A program made the position numbers and the translations under genes. Under the pieces are notes generated by a model. The model was not told the DNA's origin. It searched no databases and saw nothing but the letters and a program-made list of their open reading frames with translations. From Membranipora membranacea (Eukaryota > Bryozoa > Gymnolaemata > Cheilostomatida > Membraniporidae): DNA of 64,000 nucleotides. Shown here one piece after another: positions 12,166-24,990 of this stretch (within the stretch, counting starts at the first letter, position 1; each line of letters starts with the position of its first letter). The DNA lies in NCBI GenBank assembly GCA_914767715.1, contig OU612071.1, forward strand, positions 3,222,001 through 3,286,000. The letters run 5' to 3'.

Positions 12166-15093
12166 ATGGCTTCACCAGTAATTTTTTGTGGGTACGCTGA
12201 CATTCAGTTGTTTTTAAAGTATAAAGACGTCAACGTTGATGACTACAACCTACTTGTCCATGATGGGATGAAAATAGAGAAGGCGTATTGGCAGAAAAAG
12301 GCTAAACTTTACAGTGATTATCTTTCCCAAAGGTAAGTGACACAGTTAAAATAAAATAGCATACAATACAGTATTTTCTCACAAGCTTAGAAAATTGAGT
12401 GTATACATTCCAGGCAAAATGTTCCATTTTATAAATTTGAGCCACCAAAATTCAGGAAGCAATGTGTACCAAAAAAATAATGACAAATCATCTGCCAAGC
12501 AAAATAATTATTGGAAGGCAAATACTTGATTTTAATTGATAAATCATCATGTTTGAAGAATAATGCATTTACACCTTGTAATCCATAATAAACTGAGTGA
12601 GCTTGTGACTGGCATTAAATTATTTATTGCTGTCAATTTATCCTAATTATCAGTTGACTCATAGAATCTGCCTGAATAAATAGTTTTAAAATTTAGGGTC
12701 TGAAGTTGGGTAATAATAGATTAGATTATTAAACTGCTACAATAATTTTTATGAACACAGAAAATTCATAATTACCACTTGCTGAATCGCTAGCAGCCTG
12801 CAGGGTACGGGACAGGCGTAATGTATTTGGGTATAAGGCTATTATTCCACAGAAATTAATCGGCTCGTTATCATAATGACCAAGTATTTGCTTTTTACAC
12901 CTACCTTCAACAAGAAAATACTCCGTATACTCCAAGCTATGAATCATAATTACCAATTCTTCTGCTGTGGCTAAAAAACAGAAGACGATATTATAGGAGT
13001 CTTGTGTAATGAAATAACTTTTCAAAACAGAATTGGAGGGCTCTTGATGCATCCACAATGAAAGAGCATCGAGTAATGAACTGCCTTAAATGCTCACAAA
13101 TACCTGATTTCCAACTCAAAAAAGCAAACCAAACATTCGTACAAGCATTGGAGAACAACAATGTTGTGGCTCATGTTTGAGTATGGCAGTATGCATACCT
13201 TCATATGATGTCATCCTAATCCCTCTACATAGAATCGTTTGGCCTGGTTGAGTAGTTTTCCAATAATTGTTTATTTCGGCCTGTTTTTCGCTCCACAGGT
13301 GTAGCTGAAGCTGTAGCTGCAACAGTGTTGACTCCTGAAGTTCTAGATAAAACTGTCCAGGCACCTGAAGTTGAAGCTGAAGCTTTGTCTGCAGAAGACT
13401 CATCTGAGTGCACCTTGTCGCCATCACCATACAAGAATACTAGCATCACCGAGTCAGAGTCAGTGGTTGAAGTCACCCCCAAACCTGGTAATAATAGAGA
13501 ATTGATTTTAGAAAATCATAGAATTAATCATTAGCAATTGTGGCCATGATATGATTGTTATACTTATGGAAAACAGGTCAAAGACTACGCGTTGTTTTCA
13601 GCTTTTCATACTTTTTGATGAGGCCCCAACTGCTCTCTGCCTTCACCCCTTCAATGCAGTACGAGTCATAGTCAGAAACATAATGAACTCATTACAATCA
13701 TCACTGCAATATAATAGGTTATTTATATACTCTTATTTAGCCTGCGATTATGACTGTATTAGTGGTGGTTTGAGAAAAAATGAGATGATGTGATCTCATT
13801 ACAAATTATTTTTTTCAGGAGCAGTAGAAAAGTCTTCTACTACACAGAGGATGGTATCAACCGCAGTGGAACCTCAACCGTCTACAAGTGTTACCACAGG
13901 TAAGCATTCTAACTCAGAAACAGTCGAGCCAACAAACTTTGAAACTAAACGTCAATCCAAACAGCCAAATAGACAGTGAGGAAGGAAATATTATTAACAA
14001 GGTTTTTTGACTGGCCTAATGTATACTGTAAAAAACCTTTACAGATTGAGTTAATTCTAGTCTAGAAAGTCAACGATCCGTTTTTGTCTCTGGAAATGAC
14101 GGAATAGGAGGTTGTTATACCGAAACTTATTCTAATTTACTGCGAGTACTATGTAATGATTGCATTGGTGACTATCATTGACATGACCAGCATTTTTGTA
14201 GATTGTGCAATAGTTACAACTGCTGGAGCAAGCATAAAACCACAGTTTATACATATCCATGGAAAAGATCGGTACAACACATGTAAGTACAACCAAATGT
14301 TAAAACTACATATTTGTAAAATTTGATGAAGCAACTCGGGACAAAGTTCTTTCAAAAGAATTTGGACAATCATTTTGATGGATACATCACTTCTATGAAG
14401 TTTGGTGTAACCCAAGGGGGGAGGGAAAATTATCAACAATTAAATCACATCAAGGCTGAGCATTTTCCGGTCCTGCAGCTACAGCTCTAAAGCATGTGCT
14501 TCTCAAATGCAGGTCAACCTAGCTAATATTTCTGCCTATCAATAATCGGCAATGCAACTTTCTATAATTTTCAGTGAGTCCTGTCAGTGATAAAATTTGT
14601 GTCTATCTTCCAAGATGGATGTTGTACATCATTGAAATGATAATATCACACCCTATGAGACTTCAATATCAGGACTTAATTGTGCCCTGAGCAGACACAA
14701 TGTTCTCACCAATCATCACATTTTTACAGTAAGTTACCTGTCATGTCCGCTGTAATTTTCTTCTCTATTACAGATAATGAAGCTCTTACTGAAGCCTGGG
14801 CCACAGTAGGCCACAAAGTGGAGCATCTTAACAGATATCTTGCGTGCAGATCACAATACAAAGACCAGCCATCAAACAACCTCCTAAAGAAAAAATATAT
14901 CACTCTACACCAGGAAATTTCACCTAAATTCCATGGAATTCATCAACTTTTGTTGACTAAGGTGGAACGTATGGAAAAGGATTACTTTCAAAGACATAAG
15001 AAGCTATCACGAGTGCCTATAGACAAAAAAATAACACAACAACTGAATGCTGTCAGCCATTTCCTGAAGCTTTTAAAATTTCCAAAAGCTTGA
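12166..15093 (+). CDS. Unrecognised multi-exon gene
   Basis: Four exons are supported by splice signals: 12,166-12,332 (ATG start, donor AG|GTAAGT), 13,299-13,487 (acceptor TCCACAG, donor G|GTAATA), 13,819-13,899 (TTTTTTCAG ... GTAAGC) and 14,774-15,093 (CTATTACAG, stop TGA). Exons 2, 3 and 4 join cleanly, all in phase 1. Exon 1 ends in phase 2, so an exon between 12.33 and 13.30 kb is missing from this model, or exon 1 belongs elsewhere. The middle part is acidic and rich in S, T, E and V (low complexity, probably disordered). The last exon, about 105 residues, is basic and helical (start DNEALTEAWATVGHKVEHLN). I recognise no family and assign no function. No signal peptide or membrane segment is visible. 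Confidence 0.55.
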
Positions 15094-15783
15094 TGCAGTG
15101 TTATTTTTTTGCTTTGACAGCTTGTCTTTTGAGGTGTTCCTTTTATTTTGCATACCATGATCATAACCTATTGTCTGAGATTGTATTTTTATTATTCACA
15201 CAATGGTCTCATTCCCAGCAGTTGAGCCCAAATGTTGTCCAAAAGGTAAAACAGTTTTTTGTCAAAGATACTCACATGGTGTAGTAGGTGGATACATTTT
15301 TAACCAGAGTAAAATTGCGCTTTTCTTGGGTCTTTCTATATGTTAGTAAATGCTAGGCCTTCCAATTGCTTCCTCAATCACTAGCAGATTCTTTGTCATG
15401 GAAACCTGTGGAACACAAATTCATATATAGCATTCATAACATTCATATACTAGGCCTAGGCCTACAACCATCTGACATTTACATCTAAACAATATTTTAG
15501 TAGCCTACTCGGTTAGGTATCACAGATTCTTTTCTATTTATAAACTTGTACCAATAAACATTGACACATCAATCTGCCTATCCATATGATATTTCCCCTA
15601 TTATTGTACTGGCAAAACGTGGCAATGATTCAAGAAGCATAACTGAAACCGATGAACTGTTTAGTTCATTGCTGAAACTGACAAAATCAGAGGCAGGTGC
15701 AGCATCGGAGATTTTGAGAAATTCCCCATGTTAATTTCCTATCTAACTTGAAAATTTCTCCGTTCATTATAACATATATGATT
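15094..15783. other. Non-coding stretch, no gene seen
   Basis: This is the 3' flank of the preceding gene, running into the left edge of the satellite. Nothing beyond short frames. Confidence 0.5.
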
Positions 15784-17685
15784 TTTGTAGAAATACGTAG
15801 CATATTGTATCGTAGAAATGTTAGCAGAGCATTATTACATTGAGCAGAAAACTCTGAATTGTAGAACGTGTAATGAAACGTTGACAGCCCCGACTTGGGT
15901 CAGGATCGTAGAAACGTTGAAACGTAGAATATCAATGCAAAGTTATATGAACTTTGTAGAAAAAACGTAGAAATGTTAGAGAAAGCAATAATCTCTCAAT
16001 CGTAGAACGTAGAATGAAAACGTTGACAGTCCCGACTTGGGTCAGGATCGTAGAAACGTTGAAACGTAGAATTTCAATGCAAAGTTATAAAGATTTTGTA
16101 AAAAAAACGTAGAATCGTTAGAGAAAGCAATAAACTCTCAATCATAGAACGTAGAATGAAAACGTTGACAGCCCCGACTTGGGTCAGGATCGTAGAAACG
16201 TTGAAACGTAGAATATCAATGCAAAGTTATATAAACTTTGTAGAAAAAACGTAGAAATGTTAGAGAAAGCAATAATCTCTCAATCGTAGAACGTAGAATG
16301 AAAACGTTGACAGTCCCGACTTGGGTCAGGATCGTAGAAACGTTGAAACGTAGAATTTCAATGCAAAGTTATAAAGATTTTGTAGAAAAAACGTAGAATC
16401 GTTAGAGAAAGCAATAAACTCTCAATCGTAGAACGTAGAATGAAAACGTTGACAGCCCCGACTTGGGTCAGGATCGTAGAAACGTTGAAACGTAGAATAT
16501 CAATGCAAAGTTATATAAACTTTGTAGAAAAAACGTAGAAATGTTAGAGAAAGCAATAATCTCTCAATCGCAGAACGTAGAATGAAACGTTGAGAGTCCC
16601 GACTTGGGTCAGGGTCGTAGAAACGTTGAAACGTAGATTATCAATGCAAAGTTATATAAACTTTGTAGAAAAAACGTAGAAATGTTAGAGAAAGCAATAA
16701 TCTCTCAATCGTAGAACGTAGAATGAAAACGTTAACAGCCCAGACTTGGGTCAGGATCGTAGAATATCAATGCAAAGTTATATAAACTTTGTAGAAAAAA
16801 CGTAGAAATGTTAGAGAAAGCAATAATCTCTCAATCGCAGAACGTAGAATGAAACGTTGACAGTCCCGACTTGGGTCAGGGTCGTTGAAACGTTGAAACG
16901 TAGATTATCAATGCAAAGTTATATAAACTTTGTAGAAAAAACGTAGAAATGTTAGAGAAAGCAATAATCTCTCAATCGTAGAACGTAGAATGAAAACGTT
17001 GACAGCCCTGACTTGGGTCAGGATTGTAGAAACGTTGAAACGTAGAATTTCAATGCAAAGTTATAAAGATTTTGTAGAAAAACCGTAGAATCGTTAGAGA
17101 AAGCAATAAACTCTAAATCGTAGAACGTAGAATGAAAAAGTTGACAGCCCTGACTTGGGTCAGGGTCGTAGAAACGTTGAAACGTAGATTATCAATGCAA
17201 AGTTATATAAACTTTGTAGAAAAAACGTAGAAATGTTAGAGAAAGCAATAATCTCTCAATCGTAGAACGTAGAATGAAAACGTTGACAGTCCCGACTTGG
17301 GTCAGGATCGTAGAAACGTTGAAACGTAGAATTTCAATGCAAAGTTATAAAGATTTTGTAGAAAAAATGTAGAATCGTTAGAGAAAGCAATAAACTCTCA
17401 ATCGTAGAAGGTAGAATGAAAACGTTGACAGCCCCGACTTGGGTCAGGATCGTAGAAATGTTGAAACGTAGAATATCAATGCAAAGTTATATAAACTTTG
17501 TAGAAAAAACGTAGAAATGTTAGAGAAAGCAATAATCTCTCAATCGTAGAACGTAGAATGAAAACGTTGACAGTCCCGACTTGGGTCAGGATCGTAGAAA
17601 CGTTGAAACGTAGAATTTCAATGCAAAGTTATATAAACTTTGTAGAAAAACCGTAGAATTGTTAGAGAAAGCAATAAACTTAGAG
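15784..17685 (+). repeat. 142-bp satellite array with alternating dimer structure
   Basis: Thirteen monomers can be counted from the anchor GACTTGGGTCAGG at 15,892, 16,034, 16,176, 16,318, 16,460, 16,601, 16,743, 16,868, 17,010, 17,152, 17,294, 17,436 and 17,578. Spacing is 142 bp, with one 141 and one 125 (the 125 is a 17-bp deletion). Monomers carry GCCCC-type or GTCCC-type variants just before the anchor and these alternate, with linked differences elsewhere (AAGATTTTG/GAATCG against TAAACTTTG/AAATG). That gives a 284-bp higher-order unit. GTAGAA recurs six or more times in each monomer, so the monomer itself grew from a shorter motif. The first monomer is degenerate, as expected at an array edge. 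Confidence 0.95.
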
Positions 17686-18343
17686 AACAAAGAGACATAG
17701 ACAGGATAATATGAGAGCCTTATGGTTGCCAGATTTTGAATCTCCATGCTTCATACATATGCCCTCCAATTTCTATCACTCTTCTGCTATCCAGTGTTGA
17801 GATATAGGTAACTCACATTGACACATCATCATTGAACTCTATCGACGTCATTGAATTTTCAGATTTATCTCCACATAACTCCAACCATTTTTTTCCGCAC
17901 TTTTCGGAATAACTTCTAGAATATGATACCTATAGCCCTGGAAAATGTTAGACACATAAACTGGAGCATGGAGATTCCAAATCTGGCACCGATTAGTCTC
18001 TCAACCTATTCCTTGTCTATTAATCCTCAAACTCTCAATCATAACTTGGCAATGGTGACAGGTCAATTTTGGGTCAAGTTTCTGGAATTCTTGCATGTTA
18101 GAGATCAATGCAGAGTTTTCTAAATGTTCTTGCAAGAATGTAACTATGATTGTGTTTCCATTCTAAGAGCTCAGTGTAGATAGAGTGTTACCAGAGAGTA
18201 GAATGCCTAGAACTTGCTGACAGCTATATTTAGTATTATTATTAATTTTCAAACACAAAATTTATGAATAACCTAGGCTATGATGACAAACACTTAGCAT
18301 AAAAGAAGAGTATGAGCATGAGAAAAGAGTATAAATATAGGTT
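17686..18343. other. Non-coding spacer between satellite and MITE
   Basis: AT-rich sequence. A 66-codon frame at 17,923-18,123 has no recognisable domain and no supporting splice context. Confidence 0.45.
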
Positions 18344-18986
18344 TAAGGTTATGATACCAACGTTGACCGATTTTGACATTTTATATATCATTGGAAAGCT
18401 AATCAAACACTTATTGCAAATAATTTGATTTCAGCATGACGTCATGTCATGCCGTTGTGCTTTTTTGATATAAGGAGGAGGAATTTTTAGAATGATGTGG
18501 TGCAGACACAATGGTTCATATCGGACTTTCAACTGAATAATTTTTACAAGACACCTTAGAAGCACCCTTGTTATTTATTAGTCATGACATGTAGCATAGG
18601 GTCTTCCCACAGTAAATAACATGTATTTTTGTTGTGTTGCGTGCATCACATTGGAGCCTCATCCATTAAACCAAAGCGACCTGAATAAGCTAATATTTGA
18701 TGCATAAAAGAAAGTTTTTCCTCTGGTGCTCAGTGCCACAGGATCCAGAAATTTCTCCTCATGAGTCCTTCAGAGGCTTCTTGTAAACATTATGCAGTTG
18801 AGTCTGATTGGAACCATAGTATCTGCACCATAGTGTCCTAATAAATCCTCCTCAAAGACGACTCATAATAGCACAATGCCATGACATGATGCCATGCTGA
18901 AACCGATATTTTTAGAATCAGTGTTGGATTAGCTTTCTAACAATATATGAAATGTCAAAATCGAACAACATCGGTATCATAACCTT
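18344..18986. mobile_element. MITE-like element with long terminal inverted repeats
   Basis: The left end TAAGGTTATGATACC and right end GGTATCATAACCTTA are exact inverted copies. Pairing continues imperfectly inward for more than 100 bp (for example ATTGGAAAGCTAATC against GATTAGCTTTCTAAC, and GCATGACGTCATGTCATGCC against its complement near 18,890). Total length is 643 bp and there is no coding frame, so this is a non-autonomous DNA transposon. The target site duplication is not clear. Confidence 0.8.
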
Positions 18987-21900
18987 AGCATGATATCATG
19001 TAGGTATAAGTCACCCAACTTTTACTATTATAGTAGTAACATTGAACTCTGTATATGAATAGTTCAATTCAGTGAGTATTTACAATAGCTAAGCAATACA
19101 ATTACATGTAACTTCTTGCCTTATTTTTTGGCAGAGATGACAAGCTGACACTGTTCAGTTATGTTAGGCTTGAATGCCAACGCTTTTGCCTGCCATCCTG
19201 CAAAACACTCCCAAACCCCAACCTAGCCAACTGTTTCATAAATACCCTAGTTATATTGTCATTCCTCTGCTGCATTAACTTTCTTGCATAACATAATTTG
19301 AATGCCTTCACTTTTGCCACCAGTCAGTCACATAACCCTGGTGTCATTAGTTGTTTGTCCAGAAGGTCATCCACTACACCATTCTGCTGCAAATACACAA
19401 AAAAATTTCATAAATATCTGCATATGGCTATATCAACCTAAATGATCTCAAATATATAATCTAGGCTGTGTCTGGGGATTATGACCATTGCATTGCATCG
19501 GTCGTCGTGGCCCAAACCAAAGTGGTAAATTAAATCGGCTTACTATTACTACCCATCAGTCCCCTAGCTATGAGAGCTGGTGGGCAACACTGAGTTACAT
19601 TTATCTAACCCAGAATTTTGTGCTGATTTCAAATCTCTGGTTTCTTCAGCTCCCAGTTGAAAAAATATTCAGGTTTATAGTCAAGAAAACACCAAAAGTT
19701 ATCATTCAGTTTACCTAAACAGAAGGAGGACAACAGTTTGACAGCATTTATATGTGTAGATAGGTTGCTTAAATACTATGTCATAGTTCTACACCTATCA
19801 GTTTGCCAACAAAAAAGGAGGAGATAATTCTTATAATTGCCTATGTAATCCAATTGTTTTGCCCAAGTATAGCCTGTAGTGTACTGTCCTGATTAAAAAA
19901 ACCTCACCATTTGTGCCCTGATATTATATATAATATAAACTAATGTGTACCAATATACCTACATCGACCGCTTGGTCAAAAAACCACTACAGCATGCATC
20001 CAACCAAAACCTTCGGACTTGCTCAATACAAATTTAATTATATTCGACTGATTGCCTCTGACAACAGCATTGAACAAGGTCCGGGAAGAATTGGTAGCTC
20101 AACTTCTATCAAATCAGTGGATATAATGTATTCGATGACATTGGCTGCTGCGTGAACTGTAGAGAGGAACCAGAATGAGTCGAATGGGAGTACATTCTGT
20201 TACTTTGTCTCCCTAGGAAATTTGTACTATCGCCAATAAACAAAAGATGCAAAGAAGGATTCCATTCTGTATGATAGGCCTGGATGGCACATATCATGAA
20301 TTTGAATGGGATCCTCGACTCGCATGTGGCTCGACTCGCATGTGGTTTCGACTTTGAGGTATTATAATCACATTCAGTCTCCCTCTGTTAATACTATAAA
20401 AATTGTTTCCCTCCTTGTGTGACGGCCTTTGAAAAATAAGCGCAGGTTTATCTCTGAAAGTCCACTCGGTCTCAAATTTTATGCGCTCAAACTAATTTTG
20501 CAAATATCTTGACCAGAAAAATCAGCTAATTAAGCGTGAAGGTCTTTTTGATATGTATATGCATAGATTGCATCCTCTACTGCTGAGTGAGGAAAAAAAC
20601 GTAATCAGTGGTATCACCTAAATTAGAATAGATTACTGGCCTTTGAATCCAATTACAAGAAACAGCATCCCACCATGACAAACCTACAGAATGATCAATA
20701 ATAGCACTCAATCATACCTATTTAAATTCATATCTGTTAAATTACCAGTTAGTCCTCTCCTAAACCCCAGTTGCCCAGACTATTGGATAGTGACACTTCA
20801 CACAGAAAATGAGTACCCATTAAGAGTTATTACTATTATTGAGAATAACCTCCTCTTATTATTTTGGGTTAAAAATTAAGTTTTGGTGTCTTCTGGACTA
20901 CATGAGAAACTAAGTACTCCATAGATGGTCAATCCCATTGAACATTGTGTAGAACATGCTGCAGATCAAGCAGCCCAGTTGCAGCAACAATGTTTTATCA
21001 GTGAAATGACTGCTTTTTAAACTTAGAAACTATATGGCGGATTACGAAGACAAGTCCAGAAATGCAGAACTCTTTGAGCCATTTTTACAGATTTAAATGT
21101 GGCCAGAAATGATAGGGTGATTACACTTACAAACGGGATAATATTGACAACATGTAGGGGTCACATATATTGACCCGAAAAGGAGGGGGGGATTTACCAA
21201 CTCAATTATAGACAACACACTATTACATCTGTGTAAACCAAGGTGGTAAACACTAGCTTTGGATAGATAAAATAATTCTGGGGAGCATTACCTCTGCTTC
21301 ATCAGGATATGCTTTTCCCTCATCATAATACCCATCATCCTCACTGTCTCCAGTGCTACCTGTTCCATCACAACACCTGCCATGCCCCCAGAGATCAAGG
21401 CATGATTAATGGCTTATAACGCCTTACATAGCTTTGACATAGCACCCTGTAAAATGTATCAATTATATTGTACAACACAGGTATCCCTTGGCCCAAAACT
21501 ATCTTTTATTTGCCCAAAAATATATTTTATGTTTATATGAGGTATATTGGTGAGATGTTGCTGTTTTTTTCACATCTGATAATGAAGCTGGATAATGATG
21601 AGTTGTTAGGAGTTACCATAAACATATAAATACTAATAGTATTTATAATTGTTTATGTGAGTTACAGATGCCAGATAATCAAGTCAAACTGTAGAACCGC
21701 CAACTATTGCTGCCAAGGTATTCATTGGTTACTCCCATGGAGCATTGATCTTACAGATTTCCTATCATTCCCAATTGTTTAGTAGTTTGAACACTCATTT
21801 TCAGCAATGTTTGGGCTGTTATAAATATGTTGGAAGCTGTTGAACAACACGTATTGCGCTATCACTGAGCTGTGTATTAAAAAATATCCTGCGTGTGTCG

Positions 21901-22783
21901 TGCGAGACGCTTAAACTGTGTTGTGTGATCAGCAAGGCAGCGGTTAAGTAACACTTAATGTACTTACAGCATATTTTTCAGTCATCCCTAGTGGTTTGAT
22001 GTTTCCTCGAGCTGAAATGTTGTCACAATTGTCTTCCATTCCATCAAAAACTTTTCAGAGACAGCTCCCGCCCCACTGGAAAGCTTGTACTGACAGAACA
22101 TGCTTGTTCTATAGGAGAAAAACAAAATTTGTGTTAACGTGGTCATCTTAGCTATATCAGAGAAGTCACTATAAGCAAACAATACTGTAACCTGCTCTCG
22201 CTTTACTCGGTGGATTACTCTAGAGAGAACTATGAGAAAACTCAATTGACCAAATCCATACTAAGATTCTGATAGAGAGCCCGTCAAATGGTATCATGAT
22301 TACATACTAGTCCTTGCGCACCGACCGAGACAAGAGCTCGCCCCCACCCACAAGTTCATAAGTGAGCGGGTTGAGCTAGGCTCCAAATTGAGGCTGATTA
22401 AGTCATTAGCGATGATCAATTTTCAATTGCCTCACAGTGTTGTGAGTTCCAATAATTCCAATAAATCCATTTCTCACCTCGTCGTTTTTTATTGTGATGA
22501 GTCTTGTACACTGCCATGGCCAGGCTGTTTTATTTGTTTGAGTTCTTTCCTATTTCATTAAAACAGACTTCCCTCCAGCCTTTCATCACAGAAAACCAAT
22601 GTCTGTCAAGTAATTCGTCCACATCCCCTATTTCATACTTGCTTTTTATCGGCTCTTGCTGTATATATCCTGAAAACATTTTAAATTTCCTCTGAACTGA
22701 AAATATGCCCATTCATACAGTGTCCATAAAAATTATAAATATTATATTTCTATGGCCAATCTTCATCTAAATTATTACATCAG
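18987..22783. other. Mostly non-coding; two weak exon-like frames
   Basis: No gene is convincing. On the minus strand 22,108-21,988 looks like a terminal exon (acceptor CTATAG, frame RTSMFCQYKLSSGAGAVSEK, stop). Also on the minus strand, 22,712-22,530 holds a frame with YEIGDVDELLDRHWFSVMKG. They could be decayed exons, but I cannot link or name them. A short direct repeat CTCGACTCGCATGTGG lies at about 20,314-20,346. Confidence 0.3.
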
Positions 22784-23337
22784 ATAGAGCACTTCAGCAG
22801 GCTCTTGAATGAGGCTCCTGTGGTCGACCAGTAAGCTTTTGCAGGTCTGAGGCCGTCTTCTGTACAAAATGGGATGGAGAAATGCCCTGAGATTGAAGAG
22901 ATCAAAGAGCCTGCAGAATTACTAAGTGAAGGGGTGTGTGGGTACAGAGCAGGCCTGGAACAGATTTTTTCAATGTCAGCCAATATAAATCTGCAACAAG
23001 AATTCGACAAGCCTTTGTTGGGAAACTCATGTTTGTGGATGACAATGCCTTTGTTGTACACAACTTTGAGGATACCTAGGAAATAACCAACATGTTTGCC
23101 CTATCCAGCCAGCAGTCGGGCGGTAAATCAACATTAAGCAACCATAGATTCTCTACCAGCCACTTCCTGGCTCATATGATAGTCGTCAACATGATTGAAT
23201 AGACAATAAAGAGCTTTTCAGTGTTCAAAAGTTTAAGTATCTCGCATCAACAATAATGTTCAACAACAGAATTGACGAAGAGAACAACCCAAGAATATCT
23301 AATGCCTCGATCTCCGACGGCAGGTTAAAGAATTTCC

Positions 23338-23827
23338 GAGCTCTTATTTATGCCTCAATTCGGAGTTTTCCTCTCTCCAGTTTGGTACTTTTAACTCATG
23401 CCGCATAGGAAAAACCTGCTAAAAGAGGGTTATATTGAAAACAGCTAATGTTAGGATAAAAATGATTTTTGATTCAGAGTCTGCACCATTGAAAACCCTG
23501 TGAGACAGGGTTTCCAATTTATTGGAGGCTTGAATGTTGATAAATCTTTATTTTAGTGACGAAACTCATGAAAGATTTTGCCAAATTGTTCGCAAAACAG
23601 GCGGAAAATTCAATAATTGACTATCCAAATACTATACTATTATTATTTCCCAAACTATGTCCATATGAGTTTTCAATGTTGCAGATTCTAAATCAATAAT
23701 AATTTTTATCCTATTATAAGCGGTTTTCAAGATAACTCTCTTTTCAACACGTTTTTCCTATGCGGCGTTGGTTAAAAGTACCAAACTGGAGAGAGGACAA
23801 CTCAAAATTGAGGCCTAAATCAGAGTT
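23338..23827. mobile_element. Inverted-repeat element 1 inside the RTE copy
   Basis: The left arm begins GAGCTCTTATTTATGCCTCA. The right arm ends as its imperfect reverse complement at about 23,827. Both share CTCTCTCCAGTTTGGTACTTTTAAC or its complement. Arms are about 100 bp and total length about 490 bp, with no coding frame. It interrupts the reverse transcriptase just after the frame SDGRLKN. Confidence 0.75.
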
Positions 23828-23984
23828 CAGAAAACTGTCTATAGGATTGATTTCATGAGCTGCTTCTTTGTATACTGGCCAAGGTTCTCCTTCATATAGC
23901 AAGGAGGACAATACTATGGCATGGTAAATAGAACATTTGGTTTTAAATGCGAAATCCTTGTTATACCAGCCTTTATAGTTTTCT
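23828..23984 (-). mobile_element. Inverted fragment of the RTE reverse transcriptase
   Basis: On the minus strand this 157-bp piece reads FKTKCSIYHAIVLSSLLYEG and then PWPVYKEAAHEI, homologous to the plus-strand RTE at 24,480-24,600. It lies between the two inverted-repeat elements in the opposite orientation, so element plus flanking RTE were duplicated as an inversion. Confidence 0.75.
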
Positions 23985-24454
23985 GAGTTCTAATTTGAGA
24001 CTCTATTCGGAGTTGTCCTCTCTCCAGTTTCGTACTTATAACACACGCCGAAAAAGGAGCTGAATAGAGGGTTATCTTGAAACTGCTTATAATAGGATAA
24101 CAGTTTTTTAATACAGAATCCACATGATTTAAAATTCATAGGGAAATAGTTTGTTTAATAATTTTGGTACATGGATTGTCATTTATATCAATCTTCGCCT
24201 GTTTTGCGGACAAATATCATGGAATTTTTCATGAAAATTTTCACTAAAATGGCTATTTTTCAGCATTCAAGCCCCAAGTGTTTGGAGACCCTGTCCCTGA
24301 GGGCCCTCGGATGCTGCATCTAGACACATTTTTGTCCTATTATAATCGGTTTTCAAGATAACCCTCTTTTCAGCTCCTTTCTCCTATGCGATGTGGGTTA
24401 AAAGTATCAAACTGGAGAGAGGACAACTCCGAATAGAGGCTCGAATTAGAGCTC
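23985..24454. mobile_element. Inverted-repeat element 2 inside the RTE copy
   Basis: The left end GAGTTCTAATTTGAGACTCT and right end GAGGCTCGAATTAGAGCTC are inverted repeats, with roughly 100-bp arms matching element 1 (for example GGAGAGAGGACAACTCCGAA). About 470 bp. Same family as 23,338-23,827. Confidence 0.75.
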
Positions 24455-24990
24455 AGAAAACTGACTCTAAAGTGTGGAACCACAAGGATATCACCTTTAA
24501 AACCAAATGCCCTATTTACCGTATCATTGTATTGTGCCCCTTGCTATATGAAGCAGAAGCTTGGCCAGTATAAAAAGTAGCAGCACATAAATTCAACACC
24601 TATAAGATGAGACATCTAAGACAAATTCTTATCATCAAGTGGTGGGATTTTGTTTCAATCAAACACATCCTCTTACAGGCAATTTCACCTAGTATGTGTG
24701 AGCTCCTCATCCAGAGAAACCTGAGATGGGTTTTTCATGTGAATAATGGACAATAACAGAATTCCTAAGCAAACACTATACTATCAACTTCGAGAAGGAA
24801 AGCGGGTATTGGTCGACTAGGAATGAGTTTTCAAGATATTGTTAAAAGAAATCTAAAAGACAAGATGATCCCATTGGACGTTGGCAGACTCAGCATAAAA
24901 TGAAATACATGGAGAGAATCGGTTCAACGGCAGTCGTCTTCGGATACGGTGGACATCTAGTGATTACGATGATTCTATCTACTACTTGTG

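Larger units (their letters stand above)
22784..24990 (+). mobile_element. RTE-type non-LTR retrotransposon, degraded reverse transcriptase
   Basis: Pieces of an RTE-like ORF can be read in order, in shifting frames. EHFSRLLNEAPVVDQ and EKCPEIEEIKEPAELL fall around 22,785-22,915. NVSQYKSATRIRQAF, then LMFVDDNAFVVHN (the altered Y/F-x-D-D catalytic box), fall around 22,960-23,070. QPLPGSYDSR follows near 23,170. VWNHKDITFKTKCPIYRIIV and LLYEAEAWPV are at 24,473-24,570, and HLRQILIIKWWDFVS near 24,610. The C-terminal GKR-x-RFKDIVKRN-like block is near 24,800. Frameshifts, stops and a 1.1-kb insertion (23,338-24,454) make it inactive. Confidence 0.8.

Noticed and set aside
13116-13482. Minus-strand frames of 104 and 85 codons (QLQLQLQ-rich)
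   Set aside because: Antisense to the plus-strand exon 13,299-13,487; the glutamine-leucine pattern comes from its repetitive codons.
15784-17685. CRISPR-like array (regular direct repeats)
   Set aside because: There are no short repeats with unique spacers; whole 142-bp monomers are repeated. It is a satellite in eukaryotic DNA.
22780-23061. Minus-strand frame of 93 codons
   Set aside because: It is antisense to readable RTE reverse transcriptase motifs on the plus strand.
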